A DNA stretch of 64,000 nucleotides, from the NCBI RefSeq assembly GCF_002812045.1, contig NZ_NPEG01000010.1, positions 65,844-129,843 on the forward strand. Direction: 5' to 3'. The translations under genes were made by a program, and so were the position numbers. The stretch comes from Leptospira haakeii. GTDB lineage: Bacteria; Spirochaetota; Leptospiria; Leptospirales; Leptospiraceae. This document shows positions 26,047-35,210 of this stretch, in pieces; positions within the stretch are counted from its first letter, which is position 1, and each line of letters starts with the position of its first letter. The notes beneath the pieces are model-generated. The model saw nothing but the letters and a program-made list of their open reading frames with translations. It did not search any database and was not told the origin of the DNA.

Positions 26047-29000
26047 ATGAATGAAATCGTTCTCATTGCTCTGAAAAGACCTTACACCTTCGTGGTCCTC
26101 GCTATTCTAATCCTGTTCTTCGGGATACAATCCATTTTCAAGGCCCCTACAGATGTTTTTCCAAACATTAAGATACCGGTTATTTCGGTAGTATGGGGAT
26201 ACCAAGGTATGCTTCCTGAAGATGTTGCGGGAAGGATCACTTACTTTTTCGAAAGGGCATTAACCAGTACTGTAGAAGGGATCAAAAGTATTAATAGCAG
26301 ATCCTATTACGGAAGTAGCATTATCAATATAGAATTGCAACCTCATACCGATCTTGCAGGTGCTGAAGCGGAGGTGGCTGCAATTTCGCAGACAGTAGTC
26401 ACTTCCTTGCCTCCGGATATTTCTCCACCTATGATCATGCGTTTGGAGGCTTCTTCCGTTCCGGTCGCAATGCTCCAAGTCACATCAGAGAAGATGACCC
26501 CTGCAGAACTGTATAACCTCGCATTCATGAGGATACGTTCCTTACTGGTTACTATTCCCGGGGCAATTATTCCTCAGCCTTACGGTGGAACTCCAATGCA
26601 ATTATTGGTATCACTAGATAAGCAAAAACTTTTGTCCAGGAACCTTTCTCCCATGGACGTATTCAAAGCGTTTAATGAACAGAGCGCCGTGTTACCTGCG
26701 GGAGACCAGAAGATCGGTAAAACGGATTGGATGGTAATGACAAATGCAATCCCGATCCATGTAGAAGATTTTAATAATATTCCGATCAAGAGAGTCGGCA
26801 ATAGTACATTTTTTATGAGAGATGTTGCGAGCGTTGCATTAGGCGGACCTCCTCAATTGAACTCTGTGCTCGTAGACGGAAAACAATCCGTATTGATCGT
26901 AGTTATGAAAAGTGGCGATGCATCCACTCTGGATGTGGTAGACGGAATTCGTAAGACCATGCCAAGGATCAAAGAGATCTCTCCGGACGATGTAGAGATC
27001 AAACTATTAAACGATGCTTCCGTATTTGTGAAAGATTCTATTGAGAACGTTGTTCACGAAATGGTATTGGCTGCGGCTCTTACCGGACTTGTGGTATTAC
27101 TCTTTTTAGGTTCTTGGAGAGCGACTACGATTATTGCGACCTCTATTCCTCTATCTCTTTTAAGTTCCATCATCGGTCTTCATCTGATAGGAGAATCTAT
27201 CAACGTAATGACATTAGGAGGTCTTGCCTTAGCAGTGGGAATCCTTGTGGATGATGCTACTGTGATGATAGAGAATATAGATACTCATATCGAAATGGGT
27301 AAACCGTTGGAGAAGGCGATCATAGATGCCGCAAACGAGATCGTAATTCCTACATTCGTAGCAACTCTTGCAATCGTAATCGTTTGGTTCCCTCTATTCC
27401 AATTGAGCGGAGTATCCGGCTGGTTATTCAAGCCAATGGCAGAAGCGGTGGCGCTCGCAATGATAGCTTCCTTCATTCTTTCACGGACACTTGTTCCGAC
27501 CATGGCAAAATATTTGCTTACTGCTCATCATTCTCCGGAAACCCATACTCATGGATCTCATTCCAAGGGAGCAGCGAAACATCATATCATACCTAGTTTC
27601 CCTAAAAAATCAAACTCTCGTTTTGCTTTCATTACAGAATGGATCGATTTCCTAATCCGTTTTCAAAAAGGATTCGAGCGTAATTTTACAGAATTCAGAG
27701 AACGTTATTATGTTCTTCTACAGAAAGTAATAGCAGATCGCAAAAGATTTGTGAAGATATTTTTAGCAATAGCGACAGGGTCCCTTCTTCTATTCTATCT
27801 GAATGGTAGAGACTTCTTCCCTGAGATCAAAGCAGGGACTTTGCAGATGCATATGCGTGCACCTTTAGGAACCAGGATAGAAGTTTCCGGAAGGATTGCC
27901 ACTCTAGTCTCGGAAGATATTAAAAAATTACTTCCAGGTAAGGTGGAAAGCGTTCTGAGTAACTGTGGTCTCCCAGTTGGACCTCATAACCTTGCGTTCA
28001 TTCCTACCCCTACGATCGGTTCCCAAGATTGTGACTTAACAATTTCATTAAAGGATGAAGAATCTCCTGTTTGGGATTACAGACAAATTCTCAGAAAAGG
28101 ATTGAATGAACTATATCCAGGAACTGTATTCACGTTCCAACCTGCGGACTTGACTTCAAAGATCCTAAACTTCGGCTCACCTTCTCCAATCGATATTCAA
28201 ATCAATGGAATGGATTTAGAGAAAAATTTTGAATTTGCTCAAAAACTCCAAGGCAAATTGAAAACAATTCCAGGTGCAGCAGATGTTGTGATCCAACAAA
28301 CCATGACCACACCAACCCTTCTCGTAGACGGAAATAGAAGTTTAGGGATCAATCTTGATCTTCCGATGAAATCAGTTGCAGAAAATATGTTACTCGCAAC
28401 TTCAGGAAGCCAGCAGATAGACCAAGAGTATTGGATGGATCGTAAAACCGGTCTATCTTATCAGATCAATATCTATGTGCCTCAACCTCAGATGAGAAGA
28501 ACGGAAGATTTACTTACTGTTCCTGTCAATCGAGGAGACCTACAAGATAATACAGAAAATGGAATACAACTGTTAGGTAACGTGGCAAATATCACTCCGA
28601 CCGGAACTCCAGGTTTAGTAACTCACCAAAACCTTTTGCCTCTCATTGACGTATATGTTTCTGCAGAAGGTAGAGACCTTGGCGGAGTTTTGAGTGATGC
28701 TCAAAAGATCATGGATTCTATGAAGAGCGAACTTCCAAGAGGAGCCGCAATTGAGATCCTTGGCCAGGCAGAAACAATGAGAAGTGCATATATAGAGTTG
28801 ATTGGAGGGCTCTTTGTGGCAATTCTTCTGGTTTATCTTTTGATTGTAGTGAACTTCCAGTCATGGACGGATCCGTTCATCATCATCACCGCATTGCCTG
28901 GCGCACTAGCAGGGATTGCTTGGTCCCTATTCCTCACACGCACATATATTTCAGTGCCTGCATTAACCGGAGCAATCATGTGTATGGGAACTGCGACTGC

Positions 29001-29295
29001 GAACTCTATATTAGTAGTTTCTTATGCAAGAGACCGTTTAGAAGTTCATGGAGATGCGGTAAGAGCCGCTATCGAAGCTGGATATTCCAGGATTAGGCCA
29101 GTGCTTATGACTGCTTCCGCGATGATCATAGGAATGGTCCCTATGTCCATAAGTAACTCTCAAAATGCTCCGTTAGGCAGAGCAGTGATCGGAGGATTGG
29201 CTGTCGCTACATTCGCCACACTATTCTTCGTGCCTTGTATCTATGCGATCATCTATAACAACCGTGCAAAAATCCAAAAGGAAAACTCAAAATGA
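26047..29295 (+). CDS. RND-family efflux transporter (inner-membrane pump)
   Basis: The 1082-residue protein has the RND layout of twelve helices and two large periplasmic loops. The TM4 proton-relay pair appears in GILVDDATVMIENID. TM10-12 contain GAIMCMGTATANSILVVSYARDR and RPVLMTASAMIIGMVP. The Asp-Asp relay and lack of Met/Glu features favour the multidrug (HAE1) type over heavy-metal pumps. A histidine-rich stretch (seven His in 21 residues) sits in the cytoplasmic loop between TM6 and TM7, which could bind metal. It starts 7 bp after a GAGGA site and overlaps the adaptor gene by 4 bp. Confidence 0.93.
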   Translation: MNEIVLIALKRPYTFVVLAILILFFGIQSIFKAPTDVFPNIKIPVISVVWGYQGMLPEDVAGRITYFFERALTSTVEGIKSINSRSYYGSSIINIELQPHTDLAGAEAEVAAISQTVVTSLPPDISPPMIMRLEASSVPVAMLQVTSEKMTPAELYNLAFMRIRSLLVTIPGAIIPQPYGGTPMQLLVSLDKQKLLSRNLSPMDVFKAFNEQSAVLPAGDQKIGKTDWMVMTNAIPIHVEDFNNIPIKRVGNSTFFMRDVASVALGGPPQLNSVLVDGKQSVLIVVMKSGDASTLDVVDGIRKTMPRIKEISPDDVEIKLLNDASVFVKDSIENVVHEMVLAAALTGLVVLLFLGSWRATTIIATSIPLSLLSSIIGLHLIGESINVMTLGGLALAVGILVDDATVMIENIDTHIEMGKPLEKAIIDAANEIVIPTFVATLAIVIVWFPLFQLSGVSGWLFKPMAEAVALAMIASFILSRTLVPTMAKYLLTAHHSPETHTHGSHSKGAAKHHIIPSFPKKSNSRFAFITEWIDFLIRFQKGFERNFTEFRERYYVLLQKVIADRKRFVKIFLAIATGSLLLFYLNGRDFFPEIKAGTLQMHMRAPLGTRIEVSGRIATLVSEDIKKLLPGKVESVLSNCGLPVGPHNLAFIPTPTIGSQDCDLTISLKDEESPVWDYRQILRKGLNELYPGTVFTFQPADLTSKILNFGSPSPIDIQINGMDLEKNFEFAQKLQGKLKTIPGAADVVIQQTMTTPTLLVDGNRSLGINLDLPMKSVAENMLLATSGSQQIDQEYWMDRKTGLSYQINIYVPQPQMRRTEDLLTVPVNRGDLQDNTENGIQLLGNVANITPTGTPGLVTHQNLLPLIDVYVSAEGRDLGGVLSDAQKIMDSMKSELPRGAAIEILGQAETMRSAYIELIGGLFVAILLVYLLIVVNFQSWTDPFIIITALPGALAGIAWSLFLTRTYISVPALTGAIMCMGTATANSILVVSYARDRLEVHGDAVRAAIEAGYSRIRPVLMTASAMIIGMVPMSISNSQNAPLGRAVIGGLAVATFATLFFVPCIYAIIYNNRAKIQKENSK

Positions 29296-30506
29296 TTCCA
29301 ACAGTACCTAAAAAGAAACTTTTAACACTATCTTCAATCTCATTCGGAGTTATATTCCTGTGCTATATATTCTATCAACAAATACATAGCGCAGAAGAAT
29401 TCCGAAAGGAAGCCTTGGAAGCATCCATTCCGAATGTTTCGGTAGTGAGTCCAGAACCCCCCAACCCACTAGAAACGATTACTCTGCCTGGAACAGTTAG
29501 AGCATGGTATGAGGCTGTTATCTATGCTCAGGTTCCAGGTTATGTAAAAATGTGGTATAAAGACTACGGAGCAGAAGTAAACGAAGGAGACGTGCTTGCT
29601 CGTATCAAAGTCCCAGCTTTGGACGCGGAATATGCACAAGCAGAAGCAGATCTAGATTCTCAAAAAGCAAAATACAAACTGGCAGCCGTTACTGCGGACA
29701 GATATCTAGCATTAAGAAGTTCTCATGCAGTTTCGGAACAGTCGATTTCTGTAGCAGTAGCAGATAAAAATTCTGAAGAAGCAAAAATGAAATCAGCTGA
29801 GAAAAATGTAGATAAATATAAGGCCAGGATCAATTTTAAAACGATAGTCGCTCCATTCAAAGGAGTTGTGATCCAAAGGAATATTAACGTAGGTGATTAC
29901 GTAACACAAGAAGGGAATATTGATGATAGCAAAACACCTTCTAACCTATTTACAGTAGCGGATATCCATAAAATGCGATTATTCGTTTCTGTTCCGGGAA
30001 CATTCGCCTACTTACTAAAACCCGGATTAACTGCAGAACTCACTGTACAACAATTCCCGAATCGGAAATTCGTAGCAAACTTCCTGACGATCTCTAAAGG
30101 TTTCGATCTGAATATGAGAACTGTCATTGCGGAATTCACCATCGATAATAAGGACAGATCCTTATGGCCCGGTTCATATGCTCAAGTGACTCTCACTGCT
30201 CCTGTTAAAAAAGATCTTCTTACAATACCTTCCAGTTCTTTGGTCTTTGATGAAAATGGCACACAAGTAGCGACTGTCACACAAGACAATAAAGTCCACT
30301 TCAAACCGATCACCGTAAACAAAATCATAGATTCTGTGATAGAAGTAAGAGATGGAGTTAGCACAAGCGACCGAATTGTGAATAACCCTTCTGCTTCTTT
30401 ACTGGAAGGTGATCAGGTAAAAGTAGTAGAGCCAAGAACCGGATATTCGGATATGAATATTTCCAAAAAAGAAGGTTCAAAATTAGAACCAGTAGCATCC
30501 AAATGA
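29292..30506 (+). CDS. RND periplasmic adaptor (membrane fusion protein)
   Basis: The 404-residue protein has an N-terminal anchor helix (about 11-30), a lipoyl-like half motif VRAWYEAVIYAQVPGYVKMWYKDYGAEVNEGDVLARI, a coiled-coil hairpin (about 110-190), the second lipoyl half (FKTIVAPFKGVVIQRNINVGDYV), and beta-barrel plus membrane-proximal domains. Adaptors link the pump to the outer membrane factor. It overlaps both neighbours by 4 bp, so the three genes are one coupled operon. Confidence 0.92.
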   Translation: MIPTVPKKKLLTLSSISFGVIFLCYIFYQQIHSAEEFRKEALEASIPNVSVVSPEPPNPLETITLPGTVRAWYEAVIYAQVPGYVKMWYKDYGAEVNEGDVLARIKVPALDAEYAQAEADLDSQKAKYKLAAVTADRYLALRSSHAVSEQSISVAVADKNSEEAKMKSAEKNVDKYKARINFKTIVAPFKGVVIQRNINVGDYVTQEGNIDDSKTPSNLFTVADIHKMRLFVSVPGTFAYLLKPGLTAELTVQQFPNRKFVANFLTISKGFDLNMRTVIAEFTIDNKDRSLWPGSYAQVTLTAPVKKDLLTIPSSSLVFDENGTQVATVTQDNKVHFKPITVNKIIDSVIEVRDGVSTSDRIVNNPSASLLEGDQVKVVEPRTGYSDMNISKKEGSKLEPVASK

Positions 30507-32119
30507 ACCGATCTCAAAAAATAAACAAAACAAAGAAGCGAAACATCGTCTTAGGACGATGGATCGTACTTCTACCATTGGCAGTCTTATTGGTTTCTTG
30601 TTTGAACGGCCCCGCGTTCGATTTTGCTCCTAAATACTTAAGTCCGGAATATGTGGTTCCGGATTCTTGGAGCGGATCCGGCCCTTTTGTAAAAGCAAAT
30701 CCTTCTGAAGGAGAAGCAATACAAGCAGATTGGTGGAAACTTTTTAATGATCCTGTATTGAATAAATTAGAAGAACAAGCAATCACTGCAAATCCGGATC
30801 TGCAAGCTGCTGCGGAAAGATTTGTACAAGCAAGAGATGCGATGCTTAAGGTCCGCTCTCAGTTGATCCCTCATCTAGGAATTGGTTTAAGCGGATCCAA
30901 TAATAAACAATCCGATAATCGACTTTTTAGAGGAGCAGGAGAAGCAAATCAAGAAGGAACAGCATCCTTAGGAGGAATTGCCTCTTGGGAACCTGACTTT
31001 TGGTCTTCTATCAGAAATTCTACAAGAGCACAAATTTATAATGCTCAATCAGTGGCTGCAGATTATGCTTTGGCTAGATTAAGCTTACAAGCAGAACTTG
31101 CTGCGGATTATTTTACTTTCAGAGGTTTGAATGCTCAAGATACAACCTATCGCCAATCGATAGAATTTTATGAACAATCCTTAAACCTTGTAAATGAAAG
31201 ATATAAAGGTGGCATAGCTCCAGAATTGGATGTGCAAAGAGCACAGTATCTTCTGTCAAGTACACAAGCAAAACGTTTAGATATACAATCCAAGATGAGA
31301 GTAACTGAAAATGCGATTGCTATCCTGCTGAATAGAGCTCCTACTGGATTCTCTATCCCTCCTGTAGAAGAAGTTCATGTTGTTACATTTAAAGTGCCAG
31401 CAACTCTTCCTTCTACCCTACTAGAACGTAGACCTGATATTGCTTCCATGGAACGTAAAATGGCAATCGCAAATCGTAATATAGGTATAGCTCGCGCAGC
31501 TTTCTTTCCGAATATTTCATTTAGCGGTGGCGGAGGATTCGAAGGAGGAGTGAATCTATTACAACTCGAGAATAGTTTCTGGTCTTACGGATCCACGGTT
31601 TCTCTTCCTATTTTCCAAGGTGGATATCGTAGAGCTCAATTACAACAAGCATGGTCTGCATATAGAGAAACGGAAGATGTATATCGTTCTACCGTCTTAA
31701 ACGCTTTTAGAGAAGTGGAGAATGGACTGACAGAAACTACATTCATGTCGGAACAATCCCAAAGACAGGACCAAGCAGTAGAAGCTGCCTCACAAGTACA
31801 AAACATGACAATGGCTTTGTATAAAGGGGGCTTAAGTAATAGTTTGGAATTGATCTATGCTCAGGTAAATACTCTGGATGCTCGAATAGATGCAATTTTA
31901 GTTAAGACTGAATTAAACAGGGCATCTGTTCGATTGATAAGAGCATTGGGCGGTGGCTGGAAAAATACTCAATTGCCTGCGGATGATGAGATCCAACCTT
32001 TCAATATATTTGATTTTAGTAATTCTAAAAAACCGGATGCGGCCGGTGGAATAGACGTAAATGCAGACGATGATAATTCTAAAAATAAGAATTTGACTGC
32101 ACCTATTCTAGAAAAATGA
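30503..32119 (+). CDS. RND outer membrane factor, NodT-type lipoprotein
   Basis: The 538-residue protein has a lipoprotein signal with lipobox LLVSC and two OEP repeats. The first is DPVLNKLEEQAITANPDLQAAAERFVQARD and the repeat is around DVYRSTVLNAFREVENGLTE, with the NodT-family signature WEPDFWSSIRN and TLLERRPDIASMERKMA. It forms the TolC-like exit duct. The last about 45 residues are Asp/Asn/Lys-rich and probably disordered. An intrinsic terminator follows at 32141-32171. Confidence 0.92.
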   Translation: MNRSQKINKTKKRNIVLGRWIVLLPLAVLLVSCLNGPAFDFAPKYLSPEYVVPDSWSGSGPFVKANPSEGEAIQADWWKLFNDPVLNKLEEQAITANPDLQAAAERFVQARDAMLKVRSQLIPHLGIGLSGSNNKQSDNRLFRGAGEANQEGTASLGGIASWEPDFWSSIRNSTRAQIYNAQSVAADYALARLSLQAELAADYFTFRGLNAQDTTYRQSIEFYEQSLNLVNERYKGGIAPELDVQRAQYLLSSTQAKRLDIQSKMRVTENAIAILLNRAPTGFSIPPVEEVHVVTFKVPATLPSTLLERRPDIASMERKMAIANRNIGIARAAFFPNISFSGGGGFEGGVNLLQLENSFWSYGSTVSLPIFQGGYRRAQLQQAWSAYRETEDVYRSTVLNAFREVENGLTETTFMSEQSQRQDQAVEAASQVQNMTMALYKGGLSNSLELIYAQVNTLDARIDAILVKTELNRASVRLIRALGGGWKNTQLPADDEIQPFNIFDFSNSKKPDAAGGIDVNADDDNSKNKNLTAPILEK

Positions 32120-32140
32120 TCCTGTCTCAAAATATAAGGA

Positions 32141-32171
32141 CCAGAGAAAGTCAGTCACTTTCTCTGGTTTT
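32141..32171 (+). terminator. intrinsic terminator of the efflux operon, overlapping the antiporter 3' end
   Basis: CCAGAGAAAGT and ACTTTCTCTGG form a perfect 11-bp stem with a 5-nt loop, followed by TTTT. The stop codon of the converging antiporter gene (32151-32153) lies in the hairpin, so its last codons are constrained to form the stem. Confidence 0.8.
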
Positions 32172-33749
32172 AAACTCTTCTATATCGATAAGTGTATGGT
32201 ATTTACGAATTACTTCCTCGTCGAATCCTGAATCATGATTGAGTTTATTTAGAATATCTCTTTGGAATTGGAGAAGTTCTAAATAAACGTCTCCGTATTC
32301 TTTTCTTTCTCCCCTATGAGTCCCTGACATTCCTTTTAGCTCTTCTTCGAAATATCCTAACTCCGTTTTCAAACGGGAGATCAGATTTTTGAGATGTTTA
32401 TTTTTACCAGGGCCTGCTTTGCTCTTCTCCCCTAGATAATGAAGAGACTCGGTAGCCAATTTTTTCTGGATCATCACTTCTTGTCTATGAACAGGAATGG
32501 GAGTTTGGAAATCCATTACATTCAATTTCCGGATCAGCCAAGGTAGAGTTAATCCATTAAAGATCATTGTAGTCAAGATCACTATGAATGTGATAAACAG
32601 GATCAAATTTCGATATGGAAACGGGGTTTCTCCAATTGTATACAATGGAATAGAAAGTGCCGCTGCGAGAGATACAACTCCCCTAATCCCTGCCCATCCC
32701 AAAACAATTGGGATCTTCCAACCTGGATTTACTTCTGAAACTTCTATAAAATTACTCATGATCCGAGTAAAACCGGATGTAAAAAGTGTGATGATGACCC
32801 TAATTACTACCAAAGCAAATGAGATCAATAATCCATAGATAATTGCACTTGTTAAACTTATATCCCCCAGTTGATTTACGATGGAAGGTAACTGCAAACC
32901 AATAAGCAAGAATACAAGTCCATTTAGAATAAATACTATACTACTCCAAACATTCTCACCTTGGATGCGACTTACATAACTCAAAAGACCTTGGCGTTTA
33001 CTAGAAAGGAGAAGTCCACCACATACCACAGCAAGAACTCCAGAAACATGAAAATGTTCCGCCAAATAATACATACAATATGGAGTCACAAAAGTTAAAA
33101 CGATTTCTATACTTGGAGTGAGCGGAAGCCAGCGATGGATCGCATAAAACACAAAACCCACAAGCAGACCAATAAGTGAACCCGCAATCACAACCCAAAC
33201 AAAACTAAAAGTCGCCTCTTGAAAATTAAACTGCCCTGTGACCACTGCAGCTAACGCGAATCTAAATACGATCAAAGAAGAAGCATCATTTAGCAAACTT
33301 TCCCCTTCTGCGACACTAATCGCAGATCTAGGAGCTTTTGTTTGTTTCATGATAGTAACAGAAGAAAGAGCGTCTGGAGGAGAGATAATCCCTCCTAATA
33401 AAAATCCAATGGCCAATGTAAATCCAGGGATCAAGGAATTAGAGATCAAAGCAATTGCGCAAGAAGTGATGATTACAGTTGGAAATGCAAAGCCTACTAT
33501 GATCCTCCTCCATTTCCAAAATTCCTTCCAAGAAATTTGCCAAGCAGCCTCATACAATAATGGAGGAAGGAATATTAGAAAAACAAGTTCCGGTGTGATC
33601 GTTATATTTTGGAAGAATGGAATTGTACTGACAACAAGTCCTCCGATCAAAAGAACAATCGGATAAGCAAGTCCAAATCGATTGGCTATCACAACCAATC
33701 CAAGGATGATCAAAATCAAATAAACGTATTCAACTAGAATATTTTCCAT
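32151..33749 (-). CDS. CPA1-family Na+(K+)/H+ antiporter
   Basis: The preferred start is ATG 33749 (532 residues), preceded by AGGA. The 33800 start would add 17 residues ahead of the first helix. About twelve helices carry CPA1 motifs: FLPPLLYEAAWQISW, FLLGGIISPPDALSSVTIMK and AISVAEGESLLNDASSLIVFR (paired Asn-Asp ion-binding residues), and WAGIRGVVSLAAALSIP. A charged cytoplasmic tail of about 110 residues follows helix twelve. The role is pH and sodium homeostasis. It converges with the efflux operon and is divergent from the next gene. Confidence 0.9.
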   Translation of the reverse strand: MENILVEYVYLILIILGLVVIANRFGLAYPIVLLIGGLVVSTIPFFQNITITPELVFLIFLPPLLYEAAWQISWKEFWKWRRIIVGFAFPTVIITSCAIALISNSLIPGFTLAIGFLLGGIISPPDALSSVTIMKQTKAPRSAISVAEGESLLNDASSLIVFRFALAAVVTGQFNFQEATFSFVWVVIAGSLIGLLVGFVFYAIHRWLPLTPSIEIVLTFVTPYCMYYLAEHFHVSGVLAVVCGGLLLSSKRQGLLSYVSRIQGENVWSSIVFILNGLVFLLIGLQLPSIVNQLGDISLTSAIIYGLLISFALVVIRVIITLFTSGFTRIMSNFIEVSEVNPGWKIPIVLGWAGIRGVVSLAAALSIPLYTIGETPFPYRNLILFITFIVILTTMIFNGLTLPWLIRKLNVMDFQTPIPVHRQEVMIQKKLATESLHYLGEKSKAGPGKNKHLKNLISRLKTELGYFEEELKGMSGTHRGERKEYGDVYLELLQFQRDILNKLNHDSGFDEEVIRKYHTLIDIEEFKTRESD

Positions 33750-33857
33750 CTGTTCCTGTTTGAGCGGAAGATTTGACAGATCATTACGAAGCTTTTCCAC
33801 TACTCAACAACTTTATAGTTTGTGTTGACTTCTCTTGCTTATCTAAAATACTTTGGT

Positions 33858-35153
33858 GTGCTCAAATTTAAATATTATTTTAGTCTAATCTGTATTTTCT
33901 CACTTAGTTTGTTTGCTACACCTGCAGAAGCATGGTGGAATCACTTCCTATTCAACCGACCTGCACTCGAAGTTATGCCAGAATTGGTATCTGCGCCTAA
34001 GGTAAAAGTAGAATCCCTAGAAGATTTCTTACTGAAAGAGCAGGATAAACTTATCCCTCTTATGAGGGATATGGAGAAGGAAGCAAATCTAAGCTATGAT
34101 AAAAATGCTCCTCTTCCGGAAGCACTTTCATTCAAAGGTGGAGATAGAAAAACAATCCGTAATCATTTTCTCAGAGCACTTAGGCTGAATACCGGAACAC
34201 CGTTAGGTTATTTTTTACAGAATCTTCCGGGAAATCCTTTACCTGCAAAAAAATCAAATCCCATGACTGTGAGTATTTATGGAGAGAAGGACCTAAAACA
34301 AGATTACGAATTTTATGATATTAGAATAGGAGAATTTGTTAGCCCTCTCGAAGTATTGGCGACTGCAGGAGACGAACCGGATTTCGGATTAGATCTGAAT
34401 TTATTCGAAGATAATGGAGAAAGTTTCGGTAAAGATTATGGTTTTGGAATACAATCCTTTGGGGATTCCAGGATCTATTACGCGACTCAAGTCCCATTTC
34501 ATATAGGTTATTATCACGAATCTCCGATTATTTTTGCTGCAGCAGGATTTTTAACCCGCACCTATCCTAAATATAGAGTACATCAGTTTATGACACTCTC
34601 TCGTATTGCTTTTGAGACCGGTCATCCATATTGGGGATATCGTTTTTTAGGTTGGGGAATGCACTATGTTGTGGATCTTACTCAACCCTATCATTCCAGG
34701 GTTCTTCCGAATTTCGGGACAATCAGCATGCTTTGGATCAATCTAAAAGCAATTCTTGGATTTGAAACTGCCAAAAATGAAGCAATCGATAGGATCGCAA
34801 ACAGGCACACGACTATCGAAAAATACCATTTTAGTACATTAAGAAATGCTTATCGAACTAAAGAGATAACTCATCCTTTTATCCAAAGCGTAAAACAAAC
34901 TGATTCGGATAATAATTACGGGAAATACGATAATTCCTATATTGTAAACGTTGTATCAAAACAAAGCTACGATATTTCTGATCGAATCGATACCCTGATA
35001 GATGAATCTAATTTATTAAAGGGATTTTCAGAAGACAAACTTTTACCTGAGATCAATCAAAAGTCCTTAGGGGATCTAAATTCTACAATTACGGATCATA
35101 TGAAAAGTGTAGGTTCTCATATACGAAATTATGTTAGGGCTGGATTAAAGTAA
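33858..35153 (+). CDS. secreted zinc-dependent phospholipase C / S1-P1-like protein
   Basis: GTG 33858 gives 431 residues and a clean signal peptide (LKFKYYFSLICIFSLSLFATPAEA). A GTG at 33822 would add 12 residues. Cleavage after AEA would leave Trp at the mature N-terminus; in PLC and S1/P1 proteins that terminal Trp is a zinc ligand. Later come FHIGYYHESP, THTIEKYHF-like His and LGWGMHYVVDLTQPYHSRVLP, the His/Asp pattern of this fold. The family call rests on these motifs and is moderate. The mature protein is larger than typical PLC, with an insertion before the second half. Confidence 0.5.
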   Translation: MLKFKYYFSLICIFSLSLFATPAEAWWNHFLFNRPALEVMPELVSAPKVKVESLEDFLLKEQDKLIPLMRDMEKEANLSYDKNAPLPEALSFKGGDRKTIRNHFLRALRLNTGTPLGYFLQNLPGNPLPAKKSNPMTVSIYGEKDLKQDYEFYDIRIGEFVSPLEVLATAGDEPDFGLDLNLFEDNGESFGKDYGFGIQSFGDSRIYYATQVPFHIGYYHESPIIFAAAGFLTRTYPKYRVHQFMTLSRIAFETGHPYWGYRFLGWGMHYVVDLTQPYHSRVLPNFGTISMLWINLKAILGFETAKNEAIDRIANRHTTIEKYHFSTLRNAYRTKEITHPFIQSVKQTDSDNNYGKYDNSYIVNVVSKQSYDISDRIDTLIDESNLLKGFSEDKLLPEINQKSLGDLNSTITDHMKSVGSHIRNYVRAGLK

Positions 35154-35169
35154 GAGTAGGAAAAAATTT

Positions 35170-35200
35170 AGGCTGAGGATGTGAAAAGCAAAATCAGCCT
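35170..35200. terminator. possible bidirectional hairpin between converging genes
   Basis: AGGCTGA and TCAGCCT are perfect 7-bp arms with a 17-nt loop in the 57-bp gap between the converging phospholipase-like and cyclase genes. The long loop makes it a weaker call. Confidence 0.35.
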
Positions 35201-35210
35201 GTCATTTCAC

